Source of the DNA: Antilocapra americana | Taxonomy: Eukaryota; Chordata; Mammalia; Artiodactyla; Antilocapridae | Reading direction: 5' to 3' | Assembly: GCA_007570785.1 (NCBI GenBank) | Contig: ML664152.1 | Coordinates: forward strand, 6,070,683 to 6,134,682 | Length of the DNA: 64,000 nucleotides | Made by a program: the position numbers and the translations under genes | The notes under the pieces: generated by a model | What the model was told of the DNA's origin: nothing | Databases searched by the model: none | Seen by the model: only the letters and a program-made list of their open reading frames with translations | Shown: positions 39,140 through 51,188 of the stretch, one piece after another | Layout of the letters: each line of letters begins with the position of its first letter | How positions within the stretch are numbered: the stretch's first letter is position 1

Positions 39140-40218
39140 CTTTTTAAGGAACCTCCACACTGTTTTCCATAGTGGCTGTACTAGTTTGCATTCCCACCAA
39201 CAGTGTAAGAGGGTTCCCTTTTATCCACATCCTCTCCAGCATTTATTGCTTGTAGACTTTTGGATGACAGCCATTCTGACTGGTGTAAAGTGGTACCTCA
39301 TTGTGGTTTTGATTTACATTTCTCTGATAATGAGTGATGTTGAACATCTTTGCATGTGTTTGTTAGCCATTTTTATATCTTCTTTGGAGAAATGTCTGTT
39401 AAGTTCTTTGGCCCACTTTTTAATTGGGTTGTTTATTTTTCTAGAATGGAGCTGCAGGAGTTGCTTGTATATTTTTTAGATTAATTGTTTGTCCGTTGCT
39501 TCATTGGCTATTATTTTCTCCCATTCTGAAGGCTGCCTTTTCACCTTGCTTATAGTTTCCTTTGTTGTGCAAAAGCTTTAAATAGTCCTGCCATATGACC
39601 CAGCAATCCCACTGCTGGGCATATACACGGAGGAAACAAGAATTGAAAGAGCCACGTGTATACCAATGTTCATCGCTGCATTGTTTACAATAGCCAGGAC
39701 ATGGAAGCAACCTAGATGCCCATCAACTGAAGAATGGATAAGAAAGCTGTGGTACATATACACAATGGAATATTACTCAGCATTAAAAAAAATTCATTTG
39801 AAGCAATTCTACTCAGATGGATGAAACTGGAACCCATTATCCAGAGTGAAGTAAGCCAGAAGCAAAAACAACAATACAGTATATTAACACATATATATGG
39901 AATTTAGAAAGACGGTAACGAGAACCCAACATGCGAGACAGCAAAAGGAAAGCAGATGTATAGAATAGACTCGTGGACTCTGTGGATGAGGGCAAGGGTG
40001 GGATGATATGGGAGAAGGGCACTGAAACAAGTTAATTATCATATGTCTAATCAATCGCCAGCCCAGGATTGATGCTCGGCGCTGGTGCAATGAGATTTCC
40101 CAGGGGGGAGGAAGGAGGGAGGGGGTTCTGGAGGGGAAGCATATGTAAACCCATGGTGATATCATGACATTGTATGGCAAAAACAATAAAAAAATAAAAA
40201 TAAAAAGTTGGCTAAAAA
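39140..40218 (+). mobile_element. Young L1, 5'-inverted, with 14-bp TSD
   Basis: Perfect duplication AAAACATTTTGCTG at 39126-39139 and 40219-40232. 39140-39580 is antisense ORF2 C-terminal sequence, from CTTTTTAAGGAACC to CAAAAGCTTT. 39581-40218 is sense, from TCCTGCCATATGACCC through the ORF2 end and 3' UTR to an A-rich tail. The start of each block adjoins in the L1 consensus, the layout expected of twin priming with almost no loss. 5' truncated; no intact frame. Confidence 0.94.
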
Positions 40219-40362
40219 AAAACATTTTGCTGATGGGTATATGAGAAATCCTTTTCAGAGAGAATAAAATAATTGTTATTTTGGCACAGGTGTGAGATAA
40301 GAGAGAACTCTGGCAGCTGAGGTAGCAAGCTATAGAAAGATCCCGATTCAAAAGAGATTTAG

Positions 40363-41247
40363 GTAGAAATACTCCTAAGTATTTTATTCTTTTTGTTTCG
40401 ATGGTGAATGGAATTGTTTCCTTAATTTCTCTTTCTATTTTCTCATTGTTAGTGTATAGGAATGCCAGGGATTTCTGTGTGTTGATTTTGTATCCTGAAA
40501 CTTTACTGTATTCACTGATTAGCTCTAGTAATTTTCTGGTAGAGTCTTTAGGGTTTTCCATGTAGAGGATCATGTCATCTGCAAACAGAGAGCGTTTTAC
40601 TTCTTCTTTTCCAATCTGGATTCCTTTATCTGCTCTGGTTGCTGTGGCCAAGACTTCCAAAACTATGTATGAGCCACGTGTACCACAATGTTCATCGCTG
40701 CATTATTTACAATAGCCAGGACATGGAAGCAACCTAGATGCCCATCAACTGACGAATGGGTAAGAAAGCTGTGGTACATATACACAATGGAATATTACTC
40801 AGCATTAAAAAGAAAAATTCATTTGAAGCAGTTCTACTCAGGTGGACGGAACTGGAGTCTATTATCCAGAGTGAAGTAAGCCAGAAGGAAAAACAACAAT
40901 ACAGTATACTAACGCATATATATGGAATTTAGAAAGATGGTAACAAGAACCCAGCATGCGAGACAGCAAAAGGAATGCAGACGTATAGAACAGACTCGTG
41001 GACTCTGTGGATGAGGGCAGGGGTGGGATGATTTGGGAGAATGGCATTGAAACGTGTTAATTATCATATGTGAAATCAATCGCCAGCCCAGGATTGTTGC
41101 TTGGGGCTGCTGCACCGAGATTTCCTGGGGGGAGGGAGTTGAGAGGGAGGAGGGAGGGGGGGTTTGGAGGGGGAACATATGTACACCCATGGCGATATCA
41201 TGTCATTGTATGGAAAAACCAGTGAAAAAAAAAGGAAAAAAAGAGAA
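40363..41247 (+). mobile_element. Young L1, 5'-inverted with internal deletion
   Basis: 40363-40668 is antisense ORF2 RT region. On the minus strand it encodes an L1 RT stretch with the catalytic FADDMILY. 40669-41247 is sense L1 3' end with an A-rich tail. Well over 1 kb of L1 between the blocks is missing. Flanks share AGATTTAG (40355-40362 and 41248-41255). The long minus-strand frame 39884-40660 is an accident joining this RT piece to the next L1's antisense. Confidence 0.88.
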
Positions 41248-41255
41248 AGATTTAG

Positions 41256-41610
41256 ATGCAGAGCATCAAGCTGAGCTGAGCTCCCTGCACTGTGCACCAA
41301 GTTCCCCCCATGTTTGTTTTACACACAGCAGTACACATACATCCATTCCCATCTCCCAGTTCATCCCAACTCCTCAACTCTCCCATGTCCACCTGTCTGT
41401 TCTCTACGTCTGCATCTCTGTTCCTGCCCTACAGATAGGTTCATCTGTACCATTTTTCTAGATTCCACATCTATGGTTGTTAATATGGGATGAGATGAGA
41501 AGGAGGGTGGTCCAAGAGGGAGGGGATAGATGTATACATACAGCTGATTCACTTCATTGTGTGACAGAGACTAACACAACAGTGTAAGACAGTTATACCC
41601 CAATAAACAG
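41256..41610 (+). mobile_element. Artiodactyl L1 3' end, 5'-inverted
   Basis: 41256-41475 is antisense 3' UTR (AGCTGAGCTCCCTGCAC, CTACGTCTGCATCTC, CCATTTTTCTAGATTCC). 41476-41610 is sense 3' UTR (GGTCCAAGAGGGAGGGGATA to CCCAATAAA). If the young L1 at 40363 is removed, the flanks read AGAGATTTAG-A (40353-40362 plus 41256) and AGAGACTTAGA (41611-41621). That is an 11-bp duplication with one mismatch. Confidence 0.78.
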
Positions 41611-43071
41611 AGAGACTTAGACAAGAAAATCTTAAAGAATTTAGTGATTTATTAGCTGTGAAGATTGAGAACAAGACAGCAGTACATGTGACTCTCAGTT
41701 TCTAGATGTAGTGGGCAGTCAGTTGTATACTACTTAGTCTGTTCATTCTATTAGGTTATAAACTTCCTTGGCCACTAGGCTAATTAGGCTGCATAGGACC
41801 TCACCTTCATCCTTCCTGTCTCACCATCTTGTCATTGTTATGTCTTGGACCTAACTCCCTTTTCATTCATCACTTTGGGATTGTCTGATGTACAAAGTGT
41901 AAACACATCAAGGGTGCATCATAACCCCTTAAAGGTATTTTCAGAAGCTATTGTGCAATCAAGATATGTCAATATAATAGCCCTATTTACGCCTCTAGCT
42001 GTAGGCAATAATAAAAAGATAAAAATCAATGTCTCCTGCCTCCTGGGTCATTCTACTTAGGAAACAGCCCTGTACATAGATCTTTCTATTCACAGAAGTC
42101 ATACATTTCATTATAGAATCTTGAACAACAGGCTCATGGGGTGGATGGAGAAAGATGTTAATGGTATTGTATGAACAGAGTGGAGGATTGTGTCACACAG
42201 TCTGTGGTCTACTTTTCTATTATCGAGAGCACACTATAAAGTTGCAGAATTGGACAAGAACCAGTCTTATAAGTAGACAGTCCATTAAGCAATGTGCTCA
42301 ACCCACAAATCATGCGTGTTCATCATCTTCATGGTTTTCAGGCCACAGCTTGTACCTCGATGAATGCTTTCTGGATGGTTTCAGAGCCCAGAGTCTACTT
42401 AGGTTCCAGGCATCCCTGGTGGGCATACAGATCCTGAAATGGGTGTGTAATTGGGACTGGACTCCCAGGGACCAGCCATGGGATTTGCATTCTCATAATG
42501 GGCAGTGTTAGGAGGTGAAATTTTTGGAGATTTTATGAAACACATAAGATGTTTTAAAAAAAATAAAATCTTCTTAACAGTTGGGAAGAAAGGACTTGTT
42601 AAACAGAATAGAAAAAGGAGATGGGAAAATGAAAGTATCTGCAGCCATGACTCAGAAGACTTTGGGTTGAGGCAGTATCTTTGAACAGTCTGATACTGAG
42701 AGCTGTCAACCTGAGACTTTTGTATGGAGACTTATGGAATTCAATTCCCACCAGAAATGGAAGAACAAAATGTGGAATTGATGGAATTATATATGGCAAT
42801 AGAAAAAGAGCCTCACATGTCTCAACATGCATGTGATGCATTTGATTTTCCCAGGGAATTTTGGGCCTTGGGACAAAAACAGGAAAAAAAAAAGAGGAAG
42901 AGGAAAGGAGGAGGGATGCTAAAGTGAGCTAACTCTGTGTACCTCTGGGCTCTGGGGCTGCATGTTACATAAAGCCCGCTGCTGACACTCTTATGAATTG
43001 TTTCACCATCATTGTTCTACATGTGAAGAATTGGAATCAGAGAGTTAAAACATAAAGAACTGGGTCAAGGG

Positions 43072-43345
43072 TGTCCCTGGTGGTCTAGTGGTTAAGAACC
43101 CACCTGCCGATGCGGGGTCACAAGTGCAGTGCCTAGCCCAGGAAGATTCCACTTGCCTTGAGACAGTGAAGCCTGTGCACCACAATTACTGAAGCCCGCA
43201 TGCCTAGAGCCCATGCTCAGCAGCAAGAGAAGCCACCACAGTAAGAAGCCCATGCACCGTAACTGGAGAGGAGGGGGCCTACTCTCACACGACTAGAGAA
43301 AGCCTGTGCCCAGCAAGGAAGAGCCAGTACAGGCAAAAATAAAAG
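43072..43345 (+). mobile_element. CHR-2 type SINE
   Basis: tRNA-derived head (TCCCTGGTGGTCTAGTGGTTAAGAA), then the CHR body repeats: CCACAATTACTGAAGCCC, GCATGCCTAGAGCCC, AGCAAGAGAAGCCACC, AAGAAGCCCATGCACC, ACTAGAGAAAGCC. Ends in AAAATAAAAGAAATGAATGAATG. The family is shared by ruminants, hippos and whales. Confidence 0.92.
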
Positions 43346-44641
43346 AAATGAATGAATGAATGAAAAAGAAAACTGTACCGAGATAACACTGCTAAAACTA
43401 TCCAAGATTGGCCAACACACAACTATGTTTGTTTTAATATGCTGTATTCTCCTCAGGGTGGGGTTGGGAGAGAGAAGTAAAAATTATTTTGTACCCTCTG
43501 AAAAAGAATATACAGTTAGTTTTTGAGGGGCAAGATACAGAAATATATTAGCCTGATTTAATATTCTTGCTATGCACTTAGAAAGAACAAGAGTCTAGAT
43601 TAACATTTAGTCTAAATTAACAGAGCATTCAACAGCTCTGCCTTAGAGAATGGAACCCACACCATTATGTAGAATGAAATCCACAAACCTGGTAGGAAGT
43701 GACATTGAGCAGATATTTACAGACTTTACCTAGGAAGGATATGTGAAAACCTGCTTCAGGTTACATTCATAATTTCTGCTCCTATAACGTGACAGTGTTT
43801 CATTATCAATAAGATTAAGAGAATTTACCTTAAAAAATGATGTAATGAATCTGATAAAGTAAGTGGTTATTTGACTTCACCAGAAAAATTGTAAGAGATT
43901 TAGAAACACTTGGTTTACTCTTTGCCTCCAATTTTATATCTTACAAATGAAAAATATAAGATATTGGAACCTTTCAAATATTTCTGAGCATTTTCTACAG
44001 CAGACTTGTGCTTCGTGACTGAATCAAAGGAGGAAACGTACATAGTAAGAAGTGACATGATTGACACATAGGTTCGTAAAATTTAATTAAATTTATTAAA
44101 AAAGTGCATCCAAATGTAACGTGGCAAGTGAAACAAGAAGTCACAAAGCTAATGTTGGCATTATTCTGGGAAAATGACTTTTTCCTCGAACTAAATCCTT
44201 CCTTTCATCATGTACAATTTTAACTATCTTGGATAGCTTTTTAAAAAATAAAAATATTCTGAAATATTTTAGATACTGTCTTTTCCCCATTTAGTATATT
44301 AACAATAGCTTATGAGTCAGAGTCTCAAGTATGCACTATGATATATAGTGTTAACTGCAGAAACGCTGGCTGTTAAGAGCAGGGTGCTCCAGCACAGACG
44401 GTCTGCCAGCTGCTCTTTATAGCGCATCTGCTCTTTATAGCTTATGCTTCGTTTCTGCCTCACGTTTTCCTTACCTATTGTGGCTTCTTCCTGAGCCCTT
44501 GTCAATATGCCAATTCTCAGCATCCGGTTTAGACCAAGAGATGAGATAAGAAGAGTGCCACAAAAGTTTAAAATGCAATGTTCAGAGTGAGGGATTGTCC
44601 TCTGAGTAACATGAGTGAGGGTTAGTGCCTAGGCTTTCTTT

Positions 44642-46257
44642 TCCTTTTTTAATTTTCTTTACTTTATTGTATTGGTTTTGCCATACATTGACATGAATCT
44701 GCCATGGGTATACATGTGTTCCCCTTCCAGAAGCCCCCTCCCTCCTCCCTCCTGATTTCCTCTCTCTGGGTCATCCTGGTGCACCAGCCCTGAGCATCAA
44801 ACCTGGGCTAGTGATTGATATGATAATTAACATGTTTCAATGCCATTCTCCCATATCATCCCACCCTTGCCCTCTTCCATAGAGTCCACAAGTCTGTTCT
44901 ATACATCTGTGTTTCTTTTGCTGTCTCGCATACAGGGTTCTTGTTACCATCTTTCTAAATTCCATATATATGCATTAGTATACTGTATTTTTGTTTTTCC
45001 TTCTGGTTTACTTCACTCTGTATAATAGGCTCCAGTTCCGTCCACTTGAGTAGAACTGATTCAAATGAATTCTTTTTAATGGCTGAGTAATATTCCATTG
45101 TGTATATGTACCACAGCTTTCTTATCCATTCATCTGTTGATGGACATTTAGGTTGCTTCCATGTCCTGGCTATTGTAAACAATGAGGCGATGAACATTGG
45201 GGTGCACGTGTGTCTTTCAATTCTGGTTTCCTCGGTGTGTATGCCCAGCAGTGGGATACACTGGGTAATATGGCAGTTCTATTTTCAGTTTTTTAAGGAA
45301 TCTCCACACTGTTCTCCATAGTGGCTGTACTAGTTTGCATTCCCACCAACAGTGTAAGAGGGTTCCCTTTTCTCCACATCCTCTCCAGCATCTATTGCTT
45401 GTAGGCTTTTGGATGGCAGCCATTCTGACTAGTGTAAAGTGGTACCTCATTGTTGTTTTGATTTGCATTTCTCTGATAATGAGTGACGTTGAGCATCTTT
45501 TCATGTGTTTGTTAGCCATTTGTATGCCTTCTTTGGAGAAAGGTCTGTTAAGTCCTTTGGCCCACTTTTTGATTGGGTCGTTTATTTTTCTGGAATGAAG
45601 CAGCAGGAGTTGCTTGTATATTTTTGAGATTAATTGTTTGTCCATTGCTTCATTTCTATTATTTTCTCCCATTCTGAAGGCTGCCTTTTCACTTTGCTTA
45701 TAGTTTCCTTTGTTGTGCAGAAGCTTTTCATTTTAATTAGGTCCCATTTGTTTATTTGTGCTTTTATTTCCAATATTCTGGGAGGTGGGTCATAGAGGAT
45801 CCTGCTTTGGTTTATGTCAGAGAGTGTTTTGCCTATGTTTTCCTCTAGGAACTTTATAGTTTCTGGTCTTATGTTTAGATCTTTGATAATTAGAATAAAT
45901 AATTTCACAATTTGTAGGAAATACAAAAAACCTCATATAGCCAAAGCAATCTTGAGAAAGAAGAATGCAACTGGAGGAATCAACCTACCTGACTTTACGC
46001 TATACTACAAAGCCACAGTCATCAAGACAGTATGGTACTGGCACAAAGACAGAAATATAGATCAATGGAAAAAAATAAAAAGCCCAGAGATAAATCCACA
46101 CATCTATGGACACCTTATCTTTGACAAAGGAGGAAAGAATATACAATGGAGAAAAGACAACCTCTTTAACAAGTGGTGCTGGGAAAACTGGACAGCCACT
46201 TGTAAAAGAATGAAACTAGAACACTTTCTAACACCATACACAAAAATAAGCTCAAAA
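44642..46257 (-). mobile_element. Young L1, minus strand, 5'-inverted, 12-bp TSD
   Basis: Perfect duplication TAGGCTTTCTTT at 44630-44641 and 46258-46269. 44642-45892 is antisense L1: poly-T, 3' UTR, then ORF2 C-terminus. 45893-46257 is sense ORF2 ending AGCTCAAAATA, which adjoins the start of the antisense block in the consensus (rearrangement without loss). The minus-strand frames at 45217-45672 and 45630-45926 are ORF2 C-terminal fragments. Confidence 0.94.
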
Positions 46258-46283
46258 TAGGCTTTCTTTATTATTATTATTAA

Positions 46284-46502
46284 CACAACGAGCTGACTCA
46301 TTGGAAAAGGCCCTGATGCTGGGGAAGATTGAAGGCAGGAAGAGAAGGGGATGACAGAGGATGAGATGGCTGGATGGCATCACGAGTTCAATGGACATGA
46401 GTTTGAGCAAGCTCTGAGAGATGGGGAAGGACAGGAAAGCCTAGTATACTGCAGTTCATGGGGTTCCAAAAAGTGGAACAGGACTGAACGACTGAACAAC
46501 AA
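46284..46502 (+). mobile_element. BovB LINE 3' end
   Basis: Sense terminus: GAGCTGACTCATTGG, CCCTGATGCTGGGGAAGATT, ending GAACGACTGAACAACAA. Confidence 0.9.
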
Positions 46503-47590
46503 TTGGAGTATAATTGCTTTACAATGCTGTACTTTCTCCTGTTCAGTTCAGCTCAGTCACTCAGTTGTGTCCAACACTTTGTGACCCCATGAACCACAAC
46601 ATGCCAGGCCTCCCTGTCCATCACCAACTCCTGGAGTTCACCCAAACCCATGTCCATCAAGTCGGTGATGCCATCCAGCCAACTCATCCTCTACCGTCCC
46701 TTTCTCCTCCTGCCCCCAATCCTTCCAGCATCAGGGTCTTTTCCAGTGAGTCAACTCTTTGCATGAGATAGCCAAAGTATTGGAGTTTCAGCTTCAACAT
46801 CAGTCCTTCCAATGGACACCCAGGAGTGATCTCCTTTAGGATGGACTGTTTGGATCTCCTTGCAGTCCAAGGGACTCTCAAGAGTCTTCTCCAACACCAC
46901 AGTTCAAAAGGATCAATTCTTTGGTGCTCAGCCTTTTTCACTGTCCAACTCTCACATCCATATATGACTACTGGAAAAACCATAACCTTGACTAGATGGA
47001 CCTTTGCTGGCAAAGTAATGTCTCTGCTTTTAAATATGCTATCTAGGTTGGCCATAACTTTCCTTCTAAGGAAAGAATATACATGGCTGCAATCACCATC
47101 TGCAGGGATTTTGGAGCCCAAAAAAATAAAATATAAAAAAATAATAAAATAATCAACCAATAATATGGTTGGTTCATGTACAACACCATGAATCAACCAT
47201 ATATATACATGTTTTCTCCCTCTTGGACCACCCTCCTGCCCCTGCATCCCACCCAGCACAGAGGACCAAGCTGAGCTCCCTCTGCTATACAGCAACTTCC
47301 TACAAGCTATGTATTCTACATATAGTGTGTGTGTGTGTGTGTGTGTATATATATCCCACCTTACCCTCCTCTGCCCAAGTCCACATGTCCATTTTCTACA
47401 TCAGAGTCTCTATTCCTGCCCTGAAAATTTGCTCATCTGTGCCATTTTTCTAGATTCCACAAATATGCATTACTATATGATACTTGTTTTTTCTCTTTCT
47501 GACTTATTTCACTCTGTATGGAAGAATCTCATACAGAGATTGTGCAATGACACAATTCCACTCTTTGTTTATGGCTGAGTAATATTCCTG
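46503..47590 (-). mobile_element. Artiodactyl L1 3' end, split by BovB
   Basis: Antisense 3' UTR begins TTGGAGTATAATTGCTTTAC at 46503, is broken at about 46540, and resumes near 47165 (CAACACCATGAATCAACC) to about 47590. It includes a short TG run at about 47325-47345. Confidence 0.8.
46541..47150 (-). mobile_element. BovB LINE 3' part nested in L1
   Basis: Antisense BovB from TTCAGTTCAGCTCAGTCAC to TTTTGGAGCCCAAAAAAATA and an A/T-rich end. On the minus strand 46684-47150 it encodes the C-terminal tail of the BovB protein (YGCESWTVKKAEHQRI, FELWCWRRLLRVPWTARRS). Confidence 0.9.
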
Positions 47591-47785
47591 GGCTTTCTGA
47601 CATTTGTTTTCACTGTTTTGGAGTCTTTATTTCCAGCAGTGTCATTTTATGGGTAAATGTTCTGAAATTTATTTCTGAAGTTATAATTATATGTCCTAGA
47701 GTTCTATAAACCAATGAATTACAGATATTTTAGAATTATGGAAAGCATGAGTTTTAAAAAATCGATTCTCCTATAGCTACTTCTT

Positions 47786-47974
47786 TTTTTTATAGCCAAT
47801 TGATTTTTTATGTATCATGGTTTTTAATTCCTCAGAGAGCTCATTGCTACACATTTTTTCTTATTTTTATTTATTTATTTTTTTAGATTAATTTATTTAT
47901 TTTTATTGGAGGCTAATTACTTTACAATATTGTAGTGGCTTTTGCCGTACATTGACATGAATCAGTCATGGGTG
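47786..47974 (-). mobile_element. Short L1 3' end with putative 3' transduction
   Basis: Perfect 12-bp duplication TAGCTACTTCTT at 47774-47785 and 47975-47986. Inside, read on the minus strand: about 85 bp of L1 3' UTR (47974 to about 47890), an A-rich tail (about 47859-47889), about 65 bp of non-L1 sequence (47791-47855), then a second short A run (47784-47790). Two A-tails around unique sequence inside one TSD pair is the signature of L1 3' transduction. Confidence 0.8.
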
Positions 47975-48068
47975 TAGCTACTTCTTGCCTCCATTCTTTG
48001 AAAGTAATATTCACATGCCATTTTTCTATGCTGTGATTTTCTTTTGCTATGAAGAAGACACTCCTATA

Positions 48069-48092
48069 TTTAATAAGTATTGACAGCCTACA
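48069..48092. repeat. 24-bp inverted repeat, left arm
   Basis: Exact reverse complement of 49231-49254 (TTTAATAAGTATTGAC then AGCCTACA). Similarity continues outward for some 50 more bases at roughly 75 percent (shared AGAAGACA block), but not inward. Confidence 0.9.
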
Positions 48093-48317
48093 CCCCATAT
48101 TGTTTTCTTATTAAATAGATAGGTTGAAAGATATCTATCTTATCTTTCTTTCTTAGTCTGGGGTTTATAAAGTAAGTCCTTATCTATTTCTTTCCTCTCC
48201 CTATTATAACTGATAAGAATGGTGGAGTCCTTTACCTTGTCCACTTAAGTGTTCTGTTCTTGTTTTTTCCGCCTCCAGTAAAGACCTGGTGCAAGGAAAC
48301 CAATTCAGGCACATGTG

Positions 48318-48595
48318 AAGTTCTGTTAACCCCTATGTTAACTCATTCACTGCTCATAGCAGCCCCTTCCTTGTTTTACAAATAAAGAAACTGAGGCACA
48401 GAGAGAGTGCTAATTGCTAAGTCATGCAGGACTCATTGCCACTCCATGAACTGTAGCCTGCCAGGCTCCTCTGTCCATGGGATTTCCCAGGATACTGGAG
48501 TGGGTTACCATTTCCTTCTCCAGACTAAAATGACACAGCTGGAATTCAACCCAGGGAGTCTGGCTCCAAAGTTCATTTATCTTAGAAAAATGATC
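48318..48595 (-). mobile_element. MIR SINE split by a Bov-tA
   Basis: Antisense MIR: CCTTGTTTTACAAATAAAGAAACTG then AGGCACAGAGAG, cut at about 48405 and resuming at about 48525 with AAATGACACAGCTGG and AATTCAACCCAGG. Confidence 0.8.
48405..48524 (-). mobile_element. Bov-tA SINE fragment in MIR
   Basis: Antisense Bov-A body, TGCTAAGTCATGCAGGACTC to CCATTTCCTTCTCCAG, lacking the tRNA head. Confidence 0.87.
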
Positions 48596-49230
48596 TCCAG
48601 TTCAGATAAGAAGCACCCAGCCAACAATGGGTGCCTAGGTTCCTCTGAGAAGACTCAACTAGATTTCTGTGTGTAAGAAACTAAAGAATTGTCCTGGAAA
48701 ATTACTGGCAAGCTAGTCTTACCTAACAGCTTACACCTGGAGAGTCCCTGTGCTAACAGGATATTTGGGAAGGAATAAACTATAGTCTTTGTTGAGAAAC
48801 ATGGACTTAGGATGGGAAGGGAGAAGAAAGAATACACTATGAGACTTAGGCCATGTCTGGGAAGATCGTAACCCCACAATATTCAGCCAATGAGGAACTG
48901 GGGAGGGATCTACACTCCAGAGGATAAAAGTGCCTGCTGTAATGTCCCAGGTGTGCCTTCCCACCAGACACCACATCTTTTGAGACCATCATTAAAAGCC
49001 TTGCTTTCACTGTGAAAAACAAACAAAAAGAAAGCAAAGAAGAGGAAATGTAGTTCCTTTTTATTTTAAAGATGTCAATTTATTACATGTTAATATTTAC
49101 ATGTGGAATAAACATCTGTGACACTTGGGGCACGATTTAGAGAAATACAGTCTTGGTACAGCTTGGCACTTTCCCCACCTCATGATGACCATGAATAAGC
49201 CGAGTGTAATTCAGCTTGATCTAAACAGGT

Positions 49231-49254
49231 TGTAGGCTGTCAATACTTATTAAA
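49231..49254. repeat. 24-bp inverted repeat, right arm
   Basis: Right arm, 1,138 bp inside of the left arm. Outward similarity runs until the Bov-tA at 49297. Confidence 0.9.
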
Positions 49255-49296
49255 AATGAGAATGTCTTCTTACAGCAGGAGAAATTTGCAGGGTAG

Positions 49297-49503
49297 AGAG
49301 TGTTAGTCACTCAGTCATGTCTGACTCTTTGCGACTTCATGGACTGTAGCCCGCCAGGCTCCTCTGTCCATGGAATTATTCAGGCAAGAATACTGGAGTG
49401 GGTAACCATTCCCTTCTCCAGGGGATTTTCCCAACCCAGGAATCAAAACTGAGTACCTTGCACTGCAGCAGATTCTTTACCATCTGAGCTACCAGGGAAT
49501 CCT
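49297..49503 (-). mobile_element. Bov-tA SINE
   Basis: Antisense copy, GTGTTAGTCACTCAGTCATG to GAGCTACCAGGGAATCC. Confidence 0.92.
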
Positions 49504-49585
49504 GTACAGGATAAAGGGCTCCATTTTTCAAGAACAGAGGCAAAGCTTAGTTACAGAGGAATCAGAGTGTAAAGAGAAAACAGAA

Positions 49586-49945
49586 CGCATATATATGGAA
49601 TTTAGAAAGACAGTAACGAGAACCCAACATGCGAGACAGCAAAAGGAACGCAGATGTATAGAATAGACTCGTGGACTTTGTGGATGAGGGTAAGGGTGGG
49701 ATGATATGGGAAAGGGGCATTGAAGCATGTTAATTATCATATGTCTAATCAATCGCCAGCCGAGGATTGATGCTCGGGGCTGGTGCAGCGAGATTTCCCG
49801 GGGGGGAGGGAGGAGGGTGGGGGGTTCCGGAGGGGAAGCATATGTAAATCCATGGTGATATCATGACAATGTATGGCAAAAACAATTAAAAAAAAAACCG
49901 AAACAAAAAATAAATAAGTAAATAAAATAAAATAGCACTAGCTCA
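49586..49945 (+). mobile_element. Young L1 3' UTR, 5' truncated
   Basis: Sense 3' UTR: GAATTTAGAAAGACAGTAACG, GACTCGTGGACTTTGTGG, AATCAATCGCCAGCCGAGG, a G-rich run at about 49799-49835, and an A-rich tail. No clear TSD found by eye. Confidence 0.9.
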
Positions 49946-50237
49946 ATGGTTTGTAATCACCAGGCAGAACCCATCCTGAGATCTTTGTCTCTTAGCATCG
50001 GATCAACTTGTTGCAGACCCGAAGTTCTATTAATAACTTTACACCGAGTATCCACAGCAGTTTTGACACTGAATATGCTTGTCTGCACTTTTGGCTCTAT
50101 GTTTACTTGCTTGTTGCTCTGGTAACGTCTAACTTGAGCCACTTGCTTACTGACTCTGGCTGTATTTGCAGTTCTGAGTTCTAACTTCCCACCTCCTCTA
50201 GAAGCATGTGTGTGTGTGTGCACATGTGTGTGCGTGC

Positions 50238-50390
50238 TCGCACTTAGTCCCTCAGTCGTGTCCAACTCGGCAGTCCCGTAGACTGTAACCCACCAGGCTC
50301 CTCTGTCTGTGGGGATTTCCCGGGCAAGAATACTGGAGTGGGTTGCCATGCCTCCTCCAGGGAATCTTCCCAATCCAGCGATCGAACACA
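50238..50390 (-). mobile_element. Bov-tA SINE fragment
   Basis: Antisense copy from CTCGCACTTAGTCCCTCAG to CCAATCCAGCGATCGAAC; the head is missing. Preceded by a TG-rich run from 50207. Confidence 0.88.
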
Positions 50391-51188
50391 TACAGTAGTA
50401 GTAATAACAATATTAAATAACAGAAAAGCAACTGCTATCCTTTGTTAACATCAGCAGCCTATGACTATGAGTGTGTGACAGCTGTCCTGGGTAGAGATGG
50501 TATATCGTGTTCATTGCTGTCTGACAGACTGACTTGCAGTGCAATATTGAGCACATACTAGCTGCTCAAATCACACTTCTTCAGTGAATGAATGAATGAC
50601 TGGTTTCCATTCAGTTGTTTCTCAGCTGGATTCCTTACATCCTCTCTGAGTTGATGATGAAATGAAACTATGACTTATTTAATGAATAAATTCTGCAGAC
50701 ACCCTGCTATTTAATAACTTTGTTTTATGAAATCACCTAGTATAAGTGGTTTACATTAAGTTATTATGGGCTTAAAATCCTAATAATCTATGAATAACTA
50801 CCCCAAAAGACTGATAGGAAGAGTACATTGTCAGCTTGCCCATGACCTCATGACCGATAAGTAACCCAAGTAGAATCCAAAAGTGGCTCCTCTGGTGCCA
50901 TTTTGACCATTTTATGATGCTGATACCCTGTGAGGCCATCTAGGAAGCTGCCAAGAAGAAGGATCCTAAGTCAAGAAGGGAAAATGAGTGTTTTAGGGAA
51001 ATTAAATGAAAACAGAGCATTCCAGATTGAGTGTGGCTGTGTCCATGGATGGCTGAGCTGAAGGTTATGAGCTGCTGCTTATAACCTTAGCTTCAGTAAC
51101 AGCATATCTCCTCAACTCAGAAAACTGTCCATGGGCCAGTTCATAATATAAGGTTATGGGCAAGGAATGTGCAAAATTAAGGGGGTAC

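Noticed and set aside
39884..40660. A 258-codon minus-strand open frame, the longest in the window
   Set aside because: It is an L1 reverse transcriptase fragment with the FADD motif read through into antisense of a neighbouring L1; no full domain and no host gene.
41625..42590. Possible endogenous retrovirus remnant
   Set aside because: No long terminal repeat pair, primer-binding site or retroviral protein motif could be seen; left unassigned.
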